Shown here piece after piece: positions 42,079 to 49,591 of a stretch of 64,000 bases of DNA. The DNA is from Mesorhizobium sp. M1B.F.Ca.ET.045.04.1.1. Its GTDB lineage: Bacteria > Pseudomonadota > Alphaproteobacteria > Rhizobiales > Rhizobiaceae. Location of the stretch: positions 3,883,001 to 3,947,000 of the forward strand of contig NZ_CP034448.1 in the NCBI RefSeq assembly GCF_003952465.1, given 5' to 3'. Numbering within the stretch: the stretch's first letter is position 1; each line of letters opens with the position of its first letter. The notes under the pieces are model-generated. The model saw only the letters and a program-made list of their open reading frames with translations. It did not search any database and was not told the DNA's origin. The position numbers and the translations under genes are program-made.

Positions 42079-42670
42079 AACGCCCATCGAGATCGTGCCG
42101 GGCCGCAAGCTCGCGGCGATGGCCGCGGCGCTTTACGTGGCGCCTTCCGATCATTTCGAGACGAGGCGGGTAGAGGAATTGCGGCTCGGCTTCGACGGCA
42201 TCGAGGGCGATTTCCATGCCGGCGCGACACGGCGCTCCGGCGGGCGCGAGCCTTGGTATCCTCGCGGCACCGAGATGCGCAACGAAAGGCAATTGTCACT
42301 GGTCGCCGCCGACGAGCTGGCCATCGTCGCCGAGCGCATGGGCATCGCGGAGATCAAGCCGGAGTGGATCGGGGCTAACCTGCTGATCGAAGGTGTGCCG
42401 CATCTTTCCATGCTGTCTGCGGGATCGCTGCTGTTCTTCAAGGGCGGCGTGACCATCAAGGTCGATGCGCAGAACGGGCCCTGCCGCTTCTCCGGCCGTT
42501 CGATCGCCGAGAACGCCGGCATGGCCGATCATGAGGCGGGAGCGCTGCTGTTCCCCAAGGCGGCGAAAAGGCTGCGAGGCCTCGTCGCCTGGGTCGAGAA
42601 GCCAGGCATCATCAGGGCAGGCGAGGAGATCTCCGTGCGGGTGCCGGAGCAGTGGATCTATCGCGCTTAG
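42041..42670 (+). CDS. MOSC domain protein
   Basis: A 209-residue protein with a MOSC (molybdenum cofactor sulfurase C-terminal) domain: 'GFDGIEGDFHAGATRRSGGRE', 'NERQLSLVAADELAIVAERMG' (part: RQLSLVAADELAIVAE) and the conserved Cys region 'AQNGPCRFSGRSI'. Stand-alone MOSC proteins act on Mo-cofactor-linked sulfur transfer or in reduction of N-hydroxylated substrates. The start overlaps the TetR stop region by 38 bases in another frame; an alternative ATG is at 42053. Its stop overlaps the convergent aminotransferase stop. Confidence 0.85.
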   Translation: MAKPMPDLFPTIETPIEIVPGRKLAAMAAALYVAPSDHFETRRVEELRLGFDGIEGDFHAGATRRSGGREPWYPRGTEMRNERQLSLVAADELAIVAERMGIAEIKPEWIGANLLIEGVPHLSMLSAGSLLFFKGGVTIKVDAQNGPCRFSGRSIAENAGMADHEAGALLFPKAAKRLRGLVAWVEKPGIIRAGEEISVRVPEQWIYRA

Positions 42671-43620
42671 TAGCGCACCGGGTTCGACCAGGCCGGATCG
42701 CCGTGCCTTTTCCAATAGAGCGCCATCAGACGCTCAGTGATCACGCCGACCTTGCCGTCGGCCACCGACGCGCCGTCGATCGTCGTGACGGGCATGATGC
42801 CGCCGGCAGTCGAGGTGATGAAGACTTCGTCGGCTGTTTTGAGCGCGGCTACGCTGACATCCGCCGCCACCGCAGAGAGCCCCGCCTCGGCGCATAGGTC
42901 AAACACGGTGCGGCGCGTGATGCCAGGCAGAACGCCGACGGCGGGCGTCGACAGTTTGCCCGCCTTGACGCAGAACACGTTGAAGCCTGGACCTTCGGCG
43001 ACGTTACCGTTGAAGTCGAGGATCAGCGCGGTGTCGGCGCCGCGGTCATAGGCGTCGTAGAGCCCACGCACCAGGTCCAGCCAATGGTAGTTCTTGATCG
43101 AGGGATCGATCGAGGCAGGCGGGATGCGCACCTTGTCGCTGATCGCGACATGGAGGCCGCTTCGCAACTGCTCGGCATTGGCGACCGAGCCGAACGGGAC
43201 GGCGAAAGCCATAAACCGGTTGATCGCCTGCCGTGGATCGCGGCTGAAGGTCGGCGAGGCGCCGCGCGTACACAGCATCTCGACATAGGCTGCTCGATGG
43301 CCGGACAGCGCAACGCAGTTGTGAAGGATTTCGGCGACGCCGTCGCGGTCGAACGGAATCGCCATGCGGAGCTTTTCCAATCCGCCGAAGAAACGCTCGA
43401 GATGCAGGTCGAGACGGAAAAAGTGGCCATCCCAGACATGGACCGTGTCGTAGGTGGCGTCGGAGTGCAGAAAGCCCCAGTCGAGTACCGAGACCTTGGC
43501 CTGCGACATCGGCAGATATTGTCCATCCAGGTAAGCCACCCCGTCCGGATAAGCGTGCGGGTCGACGTGACGGTCCGAAAGCAGGGGGAGCGGCCCGGCG
43601 GGCTTGGCGGCTAGGCTCAT
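42667..43620 (-). CDS. Class IV PLP aminotransferase (D-amino acid or R-amine type)
   Basis: A 317-residue fold-type IV aminotransferase. 'VAYLDGQYLPMSQAKVSVLDWGFLHSDATYDTVHVWDGHFF' (in parts: VSVLDWGFLHSDATYDTV) is the family N-terminal signature, the Schiff-base Lys lies in 'SIKNYHWLDLVRGLY', and 'GNVAEGPGFNVFCV' and 'TSTAGGIMPVTTIDG' bind the cofactor. The 'KNYHWLDL' context recalls (R)-selective amine transaminases more than branched-chain enzymes, so substrate range is open. GAGGGAGAG lies five bases before the ATG at 43620. It is a single gene. Confidence 0.85.
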   Translation of the reverse strand: MSLAAKPAGPLPLLSDRHVDPHAYPDGVAYLDGQYLPMSQAKVSVLDWGFLHSDATYDTVHVWDGHFFRLDLHLERFFGGLEKLRMAIPFDRDGVAEILHNCVALSGHRAAYVEMLCTRGASPTFSRDPRQAINRFMAFAVPFGSVANAEQLRSGLHVAISDKVRIPPASIDPSIKNYHWLDLVRGLYDAYDRGADTALILDFNGNVAEGPGFNVFCVKAGKLSTPAVGVLPGITRRTVFDLCAEAGLSAVAADVSVAALKTADEVFITSTAGGIMPVTTIDGASVADGKVGVITERLMALYWKRHGDPAWSNPVRY

Positions 43621-43746
43621 CTCGTCTCTCCCTCGTTGTTGCGGCAAGGGCAGGCTAGCGTCCGGTCCCAAATGAAGTAGAGCCAGGCCGCCGGCGTTGC
43701 TTGGCCTGTGAGGCGGTTGCGCGGTCCAGGCGGTTCCCCATCGGCC

Positions 43747-44061
43747 TCACTCGTCCTCGTCGTCCTCCTCCAACAGGCGAGTCGCCCGCCAGCGGGTGAG
43801 CACCTCATTGGTCTTTCCGATGACGAAGAAGCGCGCCGAGTCCCGGTCGTAGCCTTCGGCGAGCAATCTCTCGTAGTCGGTATGGGCGTGGCGGACATGG
43901 GCGATGGTTGCCAGCCAGACCGCGATCGTCGGCGGCAAGGTCTTCATATGCACTGAACCGGCGTCGGCGCGGATCTTTTCCATGTCGGCATACGGGGCGA
44001 GCGGCAGGAGCGCGGTCAGCGCCTTGGCAATGGCGCGGCGGCGGCCGGTCGGCGCGCTCAT
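43747..44061 (-). CDS. DUF2293 domain protein
   Basis: A 104-residue protein of the DUF2293 family, recognisable from 'MKTLPPTIAVWLATIAHVRHAHTDY' (in part: TLPPTIAVWLATIAHVRHAH) and 'EGYDRDSARFFVIGKTNEVLTRWR'. Function is unknown; members are restricted mainly to alphaproteobacteria and some fungi. It overlaps trmO by four bases and is translated from the same transcript, so a tie to tRNA modification or translation is conceivable but only positional. The C-terminus is acidic (EEDDEDE). Confidence 0.87.
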   Translation of the reverse strand: MSAPTGRRRAIAKALTALLPLAPYADMEKIRADAGSVHMKTLPPTIAVWLATIAHVRHAHTDYERLLAEGYDRDSARFFVIGKTNEVLTRWRATRLLEEDDEDE

Positions 44062-44660
44062 TCCTCGTCGCGCCCCGCAATGAACGCTTCAGGGAACGCA
44101 TCGGTCGAGGCGTAATAGGGCTTGATGTCGATGACCGGCGTGCCGTCGAGCATGTCGATGGCGTCGATCTCGATCCGGCCAGCCTCGATATCGAGTGTGA
44201 CAAGCTTCGCGACATGCAGCCCTACAGGGTTCGGCCGGGCAGGGGAGCGCAGCGAGAAAACGCCTTTCGGTTCAGCCGCATGGCGCGGTTTCTGCACGAT
44301 CAGATTCCGCGGCGCATGATCGAGCCAGGACAGGACGACGAGGTGGCTGGCGCGGTCGAGATTTTGCAGTCCGGGGCGATAGCGCTCGTCGATCAGGATG
44401 GTTGCCGTCCGTCCGGTGTCGCGGGCGGTGCGCATGTTCTTGGGACAATCCTCGCGACTGGTCCAGGGCGAGACGATATGGCCGATGAAGACGACATGGC
44501 CGTCCGGCGGCAGATCAGCCGGGTCGGTCTCCAGAAGCTTCTCACCCTCGCGCATCTCGAACATCGGCTTGGTCCCTGTCAGTCCGCGGAAGAGCGGCGA
44601 AGCGCATGCCGATTGCGGCTGCGCCATTTTCTTGTCCGGAAGCGACATAGCGCTTGCCAT
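44058..44660 (-). CDS. trmO: tRNA t6A37 methyltransferase TrmO (TsaA-like)
   Basis: A 200-residue protein of the TrmO/TsaA family, which methylates N6-threonylcarbamoyladenosine at tRNA position 37 with SAM. Signatures: 'FIGHIVSPWTSREDCPKNM', 'HLVVLSWLDHAPRNL', 'GVFSLRSPARPNPVGLHVAKL' (in part: FSLRSPARPNPVGLHVAKL) and 'DGTPVIDIKPY'. The N-terminal 30 residues are not conserved in type; later ATGs such as the one at 44564 (MFEMREG) are possible starts. It is divergent from the ArsR-methyltransferase gene, and a 22-bp palindrome lies 13 bases upstream of 44660. Confidence 0.87.
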   Translation of the reverse strand: MASAMSLPDKKMAQPQSACASPLFRGLTGTKPMFEMREGEKLLETDPADLPPDGHVVFIGHIVSPWTSREDCPKNMRTARDTGRTATILIDERYRPGLQNLDRASHLVVLSWLDHAPRNLIVQKPRHAAEPKGVFSLRSPARPNPVGLHVAKLVTLDIEAGRIEIDAIDMLDGTPVIDIKPYYASTDAFPEAFIAGRDEE

Positions 44661-44672
44661 GGTTTCAAAATC

Positions 44673-44694
44673 GACATAAACATATCTTTATATC
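44673..44694. promoter_or_regulatory. SahR-like palindromic operator
   Basis: A 22-bp imperfect palindrome in which 9 of 11 base pairs match; its core is ATAAACATATCTTTAT (44676-44691). It ends 19 bases before the ArsR-methyltransferase start. AT-rich ATAAAG-ATAT-CTTTAT palindromes are what I would expect for the SahR/ArsR regulators of methionine-cycle genes in Proteobacteria. Confidence 0.65.
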
Positions 44695-44713
44695 TTTCAG
44701 TGAGAACCCGCTC

Positions 44714-45736
44714 ATGCATGTCACGCTCGACACGATGGTAGATACATTGAAGGCGGCGGCCGAATCCAGCCGCCTGCGCATCCTCGTGCTGCTGTCGCGC
44801 GGCGATCTCACGGTCTCCGACCTTACCGAAATCCTCGGCCAGTCGCAGCCGCGCGTGTCGCGGCATCTGAAGCTCCTGCTCGATGCCGGGCTGATCGGCC
44901 GCTACCAGGAAGGGTCCTGGGCCTTCTTCAGGCTGTCGGACACGGACGCCTCGCGCGATTTCGTGCAGCGCCTGGTCTCTGGCGTGCGTGAGGCCGATCC
45001 GCAGGTGGTGCGCGATCTGGAGCGGCTGGCGGCGGTCAAGCGCAAGCGGCAGGACCGGGCCGCTGAATATTTTTCCGAGAACGCCGCAAGCTGGGATCGC
45101 ATCCGCTCGCTGCATGTGCCGGACCGCGCGGTGGAAGCGGCACTGCTCAAGCTCGTCGGCAAGCGGCCGTTCCAGTCGATGCTCGACCTCGGCACCGGCA
45201 CCGGCAGGCTGCTGGAGATTTTTGCACCGCTCTACCGGCGCGGCGTCGGCATCGACATGTCGCGCGAGATGCTGACGGTGGCGCGCGCCAATCTCGACAG
45301 GGCGGGCGTCGCCAATGCGCAGGTGCGCCAGGGCGACATTTTTTCGCCGCCGGTCGAGCGCAACGCCTTCGATCTCGTCACCATCCACCAGGTGCTGCAC
45401 TATCTCGACGATCCGGCGCGCGCTATCGGCGAGGCGGCGAGGTTGTTGCGTCCAGCGGGCAGACTGGTCATCGTCGACTTCGCGCCCCATAATCTGGAGT
45501 TCCTGCGCGACCAGCACGCCCATATGCGGCTTGGCTTTTCCGACCGGCAGATCGCCGACTGGTTCGCGGAGGCCGAGCTCGACCTCGAGGACAGCCAGGA
45601 ATTCGAGCCGCGCGGCGGCAATGAGGCAAGGCTCACCGTCAAGCTCTGGCTCGGCCGCGACCGCCGGCTGCTGATCGCCGACCCATCCAACGACACGCTT
45701 CCAGCCAAAGCATATCCAATGGGGGAAACAGCCTGA
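44714..45736 (+). CDS. ArsR family regulator fused to SAM-dependent methyltransferase domain (SahR-like)
   Basis: A 340-residue fusion. Residues about 5-95 form an ArsR winged helix ('AAESSRLRILVLLSRGDLTVSDLTEIL', in part: SSRLRILVLLSRGDLTVSDL; 'SQPRVSRHLKLLLDAGLIGRY'). Residues about 135-330 are a class I methyltransferase with 'MLDLGTGTGRLLEIF', 'VGIDMSREMLTVA' and 'DLVTIHQVLHYLDDP'. Cys metal-binding motifs of metalloregulators are absent. The SAM-type domain probably senses SAM or SAH. The stop overlaps the metF start (TGATG), so the two are coupled; control of the methionine cycle through the upstream palindrome is likely. The ATG at 44714 begins MHVTLDTM. Confidence 0.9.
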   Translation: MHVTLDTMVDTLKAAAESSRLRILVLLSRGDLTVSDLTEILGQSQPRVSRHLKLLLDAGLIGRYQEGSWAFFRLSDTDASRDFVQRLVSGVREADPQVVRDLERLAAVKRKRQDRAAEYFSENAASWDRIRSLHVPDRAVEAALLKLVGKRPFQSMLDLGTGTGRLLEIFAPLYRRGVGIDMSREMLTVARANLDRAGVANAQVRQGDIFSPPVERNAFDLVTIHQVLHYLDDPARAIGEAARLLRPAGRLVIVDFAPHNLEFLRDQHAHMRLGFSDRQIADWFAEAELDLEDSQEFEPRGGNEARLTVKLWLGRDRRLLIADPSNDTLPAKAYPMGETA

Positions 45737-46653
45737 TGAACCAGTTCCGCTTTTCCCGCCGCCCCGACATTGGCGACAAGGTCCGGGTTTCGTTCGAGTT
45801 CTTCCCGCCGAAGACGGACGAAATGGAGGTAAGGCTGTGGGATACCGTCACCCGGCTGGAGCCGCTCAAGCCGAGATTCGTGTCGGTGACCTACGGCGCC
45901 GGCGGCTCGACGCGCGAGCGCACCGCTCGCACGGTCAGGCGCATCTTGAACGAGACGACGCTGACGCCGGCGGCGCACATGACCTGCGTCGACGCGGCCC
46001 GCCATCAGGTCGACGCCGTCATAAGTGAATTTGCGGAGATGGGAGTCACCCGTTTCGTCGCCTTGCGCGGAGACCCGGCCGCGGGTGTCGGAACTGCCTA
46101 CCGTCCGCATCCCGAAGGCTATGCCAACGGCGCCGAACTGGTCGGCGCGCTGAAGAGCGCCGGCGATTTCGACATCTCTGTCTCGGCCTATCCGGAAAAG
46201 CATCCGGAAAGCCCGGATTTCGCCACCGACATCGACATGCTGAAGCGCAAGGTCGACAATGGCGCGACGCGGGCGATCACCCAGTTCTTCTTCGACAATG
46301 ATCTCTACGAGCGCTATGTCGAGCGGGCGCGCCGCGCCGGCATCTATATCCCCATCGTGCCTGGCATCCTGCCTGTGCACAATTTCACCCAGGTCGCCAA
46401 TTTCTCCTCGCGTTGCGGCGCGCTGGTGCCGGCATGGCTGGCCGAGCGCTTCGAAGGGCTGGAGAACGATCCGCAGACGCATGCGCTGGTCGCGTCGGCG
46501 GTCGCGGCCGAGCAGGTTCACGATCTGGTCGAGCGCGGCGTCGGCGATTTCCACTTCTATACGATGAACCGCGCCGACCTGGTGTTTGCCGTCTGCCACA
46601 TGATCGGCATCCGCTCGCATGAATCGGAGGCGACAGGGTCGGCCGCGGCCTAG
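45736..46653 (+). CDS. metF: 5,10-methylenetetrahydrofolate reductase
   Basis: A 305-residue FAD enzyme reducing methylene-THF to methyl-THF for methionine synthesis. It has 'VRVSFEFFPPKTDEMEVRLW' with the conserved catalytic Glu (FEFFPPK), 'FVSVTYGAGGSTRERT', 'FVALRGDPAAG', 'VSAYPEKHPESPD' and 'ITQFFFDNDLYERYVERAR'. Length and order fit bacterial MetF. It begins at the last base of the regulator stop codon. The TAG stop (46651-46653) coincides with the edge of a 143-bp MITE-like repeat. Confidence 0.95.
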   Translation: MNQFRFSRRPDIGDKVRVSFEFFPPKTDEMEVRLWDTVTRLEPLKPRFVSVTYGAGGSTRERTARTVRRILNETTLTPAAHMTCVDAARHQVDAVISEFAEMGVTRFVALRGDPAAGVGTAYRPHPEGYANGAELVGALKSAGDFDISVSAYPEKHPESPDFATDIDMLKRKVDNGATRAITQFFFDNDLYERYVERARRAGIYIPIVPGILPVHNFTQVANFSSRCGALVPAWLAERFEGLENDPQTHALVASAVAAEQVHDLVERGVGDFHFYTMNRADLVFAVCHMIGIRSHESEATGSAAA

Positions 46654-46795
46654 GGTGTGTCGACATTCAGGTGAGGCCGGCCCTGCAAATGGCGGCTTCC
46701 TGCGCTTCCGGTGCTCACGTACTTTGAGTACGCTCCGCTCCGGTTCTCGGAAACCACCATTCTCGACTCGTCCTGACCTGAATCTCAAGACACCC
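46653..46795. repeat. 143-bp MITE-like element after metF
   Basis: The ends GGGTGTGTCGACATTCAGGT and ACCTGAATCTCAAGACACCC are terminal inverted repeats matching at 16 of 20 positions. The interior includes a small CGTACTTTGAGTACG hairpin and no ORF. Its left end overlaps the metF stop codon; its right end abuts a dispersed hairpin repeat. Confidence 0.65.
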
Positions 46796-46796
46796 T

Positions 46797-46847
46797 GATG
46801 CATGTCGCCCAAAAGTGTGCAGCTGTTTTGGGAATACGACATGCATC
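46797..46847. repeat. Dispersed ATGCATGTCG hairpin repeat, copy 3 (inverted)
   Basis: GATGCATGTCGCCCAAAAGT at the left and CGACATGCATC at the right; compared with copies 1 and 2, it is in the opposite orientation. It is followed by a tandem duplication of 15 bases (46851-46865 and 46866-46880, ACAAAGACTGAAATG). Confidence 0.8.
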
Positions 46848-46881
46848 AAAACAAAGACTGAAATGACAAAGACTGAAATGG

Positions 46882-46908
46882 AAAAGGCCGGGTGGAACCC
46901 GGCCTTTT
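46882..46908. terminator. Bidirectional intrinsic terminator
   Basis: AAAAGGCCGGG and CCCGGCCTTTT form a perfect 11-bp stem with a TGGAA loop; the A and T runs serve both strands. It can end the metF transcript from one side and the small membrane protein transcript (46957-47043) from the other. Confidence 0.85.
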
Positions 46909-46956
46909 CGAACTGTTTGGACTACTCTCGGTACTGATCTTCCCGGCTTTGGCGGG

Positions 46957-47043
46957 TCAGGGAAGAACGCCTATGATAAGGGCACCGATGAATGCGAATG
47001 CGGCACAAATCATCAAAGCGTTGATTGGCCTCGTCAGTCCCAT
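46957..47043 (-). CDS. 28-residue membrane miniprotein
   Basis: A short ORF encoding 28 residues: MGLTRPINALMI followed by CAAFAFIGALIIGVLP, essentially a single hydrophobic helix after a short basic start. GAGGAGG (minus strand, 47051-47057) is a near-perfect ribosome site seven bases before the ATG; an ATG closer to it is out of optimal spacing. The terminator at 46882-46908 lies 49 bases downstream. No other ORF explains this 330-base gap. It is probably inserted in the inner membrane; function is unknown. It is too short to be listed by common gene finders. Confidence 0.75.
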   Translation of the reverse strand: MGLTRPINALMICAAFAFIGALIIGVLP

Positions 47044-47236
47044 GCCATAGCCTCCTCTTCAGAGCTATGGCCGGAATCTAGAGTCATTTGGGTCACAGGC
47101 AAGCGGAAAATATGCTGCATTGCGACGTGATTGTGGAATTTGCGGCTTCCGATTTGCCATTAGCCGTTGAAACTCTTCGGCAAAAATCGATCCAAAAGTT
47201 GTGAATAAATTGTGGCGGCGCTGTGGCATGACACCG
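47044..47236. other. Intergenic region upstream of the miniprotein
   Basis: About 190 AT-richer bases hold the leader and probably the promoter of the miniprotein. No clear -35/-10 pair or second ORF is visible. Confidence 0.4.
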
Positions 47237-48157
47237 CTACCATCGGCCGAACAGGCGCCCGTCGATGGTGACCAGCCCGAGTCCGATCAGCGCCATGCCG
47301 CCGATTTCAAAGGCCGCCAACCGTTCGCCGAGGAACAGGAAACCGAGCAGCACGGCGCTGACCGGCACGATCAAGGTGACCAGCGAGGCATTGGTTGCGC
47401 CGGCCGAGGCGACGAGGTTGAAATAGAGGATGTAGGCAAAGGCCGTGGACAGCAGCGCCAGTCCCAGTACCGCGGCCCAGACCGGCGGCGAGGCCGAAAA
47501 CAGCCCGGCCGGGCCATGGGCAATGAGCACGACGGGGATCATGATGATGGTCGATGCGGTCAGTTGCCCGGTGGCGATGACCGGCGACGGCACGCCCTTG
47601 AAGCGGCGCGCGATCATCAGGGCGACCGCGTAGGAGAGCGACGCGCCGATCAGCGCGAACTTCGCCCAGACCGGGCCGCCAAGCCCCGCGAGCAGGCCCG
47701 GACCGATCATGACAGCCGTTCCGGCGACGCCGAGCGCGATGCCGGCGAGCTTGTTCCACGACAGCTTCTCGTCCGTGGTGAGCGCATTGGCGAGGACCAG
47801 CGTCCAGAACGGCGTCGTGGCGTTGAGCACCGAAGCGACGCCGGCGCCGAGCTCGGTCTGGCCGGCGAAGATCAGCGAGAAGGGGACGACGTTGTTGGTG
47901 AGCGCCAGCAGGAAGAATAGGCCAGCACGAGGAAAGGCGAGGCGGAAGGACGGGCCCCGCATCGCCAGATAAAGCTGGAGCGCTGCCGCGGCGATGGCGA
48001 CGCGAAACAGCACCAGCGCCAGCGGATGGATCTCCGACACCGAAACGCGGGCAAAGAAGAACGAGCCGCCCCAGATCGCGCCGAGCAAAAGCAGCTGCGC
48101 CCAGTCTTTGAGCGTCATCGGTCCGCGCGTCGCCGCGACGCCAGCCGTAATCGTCAT
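47237..48157 (-). CDS. DMT superfamily transporter (EamA domain)
   Basis: A 306-residue protein with ten predicted helices in two EamA repeats, each beginning 'GAIWGGSFFFARV' or the equivalent 'GASLSYAVALMIARR', and showing 'TTPFWTLVLANAL' and 'LVTLIVPVSAVLLGFLFLGE' (part: VPVSAVLLGFLFLGE). These are drug/metabolite exporters of unknown specificity, often for amino acids or related compounds. It is divergent from the ODC-family decarboxylase gene, but the 213-base gap gives no direct sign of common control. Confidence 0.92.
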   Translation of the reverse strand: MTITAGVAATRGPMTLKDWAQLLLLGAIWGGSFFFARVSVSEIHPLALVLFRVAIAAAALQLYLAMRGPSFRLAFPRAGLFFLLALTNNVVPFSLIFAGQTELGAGVASVLNATTPFWTLVLANALTTDEKLSWNKLAGIALGVAGTAVMIGPGLLAGLGGPVWAKFALIGASLSYAVALMIARRFKGVPSPVIATGQLTASTIIMIPVVLIAHGPAGLFSASPPVWAAVLGLALLSTAFAYILYFNLVASAGATNASLVTLIVPVSAVLLGFLFLGERLAAFEIGGMALIGLGLVTIDGRLFGRW

Positions 48158-48370
48158 CTCGTCAACCCCCCCAGTCCGGTCGCAATCTCAAGCCGGTCGA
48201 ACAGCTGCAACCGATATCCGGTTTAGCGGCAAGGGCCACCCAAAACCTGACCACTGGTTTAGCGTTGGCGGAAAGGGTGCGGCCGGCCGCGCGGGAAGGC
48301 GAGACACAGAACTGTTTTCTTTGGCGGCTAGCTAGGATTAATTGTGCGCGGCCAGATCAAGGATTCGTCC

Positions 48371-49591
48371 ATGCAGCGATTCGAAAATGCCCGCGAGGCG
48401 GCACTGGCGCTTCGCCCGGACGATCCGGTCTACTGCTTCCGCCCGCAGGTGCTGAAAGCCGATGCCTTGCAGTTCATGGGCATGTTCCCGGGCAAGACCG
48501 CCTATGCAGTCAAGACCAATGGCGAGCAGATCGTGCTGAAGACGCTGGTGGAGGCCGGCGTCAGCGCCTTCGACGTCGCCTCGCCCGGTGAGTTCGCCGC
48601 CGTGCGCGCCGTCTCGCCGGATGCCGAAATGCTTTACATGCACCCGGTCAAGGCGCAGTCGGACATCAAGCTGGCGCTGGAGAAATACGGCATCCGGGTG
48701 ATTTCGCTCGATCATGAGGACGAGATCACCAAGCTGACGCGCGTGGTGCGCGCGCTCGATATCGACCCGGGCGCGGTGACGGTGTTCGTACGCATCCAGA
48801 CCAAGGGGCACGCCGCCTATGAGCTGTCGAAGAAGTTCGGCGCTGGACCCGCCAACGCGGTGGAGCTTGCCGAGCGGCTCAATCGGACCGGCTACAAGGT
48901 CGGGCTGTGCTTCCATGTCGGCAGCCAGATCGAGGATCCCGACACCTATGAGCGGGCGCTGGCCTCGGCCGACTGGGTGCGCAACCGGCTGACCTTCGAC
49001 ATTGCCGGGCTGGATGTCGGCGGCGGCTTTCCGGCCGAGTACGGCCACGACCCCAATCGCAGGCACATCGAGATGCCGTCGCTCGGCCAGCTCATGTCGC
49101 GGTTGGCGGGCGATCTGAAGGAGTATCAGTTCGACCAGATGCCGCTGGTGGCGGAACCCGGCCGGGTGATCGTGGCGCGCTGCCTGTCGCTGATCGTGCG
49201 CGTGCTCTTGCGCAAGGGCAAGCGGCTCTACATCAATGACGGTATCTGGGCGTCGCTCTCGGATTCATGGACCGGCAAGATCACGCTGCCGGCGCGCTTC
49301 ATTCCCGATCCCGCGATCCGCACGCGCAACGGCGCCGAGAAAAACATTGTGCCGTTCAAGGTCTGCGGCGCGACCTGCGATTCCGTCGACATCCTGTCCA
49401 GGCCGTTCTGGCTGCCGGAAACGGTCGACACCGGCGACTGGATCGAGATCGGCCATATCGGCGCCTACTCGCTGTCGCTGAGGACGCGCTTCAACGGCTT
49501 TTTTCCCGATACATTCGTCGAATTGGCGACGCCGTTCGACGAGGGTGACGCGCCGGAGGGGTTCGCGAGCCTGGAGACGATGGCGGACTAG
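48371..49591 (+). CDS. Ornithine/diaminopimelate-type PLP decarboxylase (fold III)
   Basis: A 406-residue alanine-racemase-fold decarboxylase of the ODC/DapDC/arginine group. The PLP Lys lies in 'KTAYAVKTNGEQIVLK' (about K48), with 'FDVASPGEFAAV', 'CFHVGSQIEDPDTYE', the phosphate-binding 'LDVGGGFP' and the active-site Cys in 'VCGATCDSVDI'. It likely makes a polyamine (putrescine or cadaverine) from a basic amino acid; the substrate cannot be fixed from motifs alone. The ATG at 48371 has AAGGA eight bases ahead; the longer form is not supported. The stop overlaps the convergent SDR stop by four bases. Confidence 0.9.
   Translation: MQRFENAREAALALRPDDPVYCFRPQVLKADALQFMGMFPGKTAYAVKTNGEQIVLKTLVEAGVSAFDVASPGEFAAVRAVSPDAEMLYMHPVKAQSDIKLALEKYGIRVISLDHEDEITKLTRVVRALDIDPGAVTVFVRIQTKGHAAYELSKKFGAGPANAVELAERLNRTGYKVGLCFHVGSQIEDPDTYERALASADWVRNRLTFDIAGLDVGGGFPAEYGHDPNRRHIEMPSLGQLMSRLAGDLKEYQFDQMPLVAEPGRVIVARCLSLIVRVLLRKGKRLYINDGIWASLSDSWTGKITLPARFIPDPAIRTRNGAEKNIVPFKVCGATCDSVDILSRPFWLPETVDTGDWIEIGHIGAYSLSLRTRFNGFFPDTFVELATPFDEGDAPEGFASLETMAD

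Noticed and set aside
44640-44713. SAM riboswitch ahead of the metF operon
   Set aside because: The region before the regulator start is too short and lacks the conserved SAM-II or SAM-I elements; a DNA palindrome explains it better.
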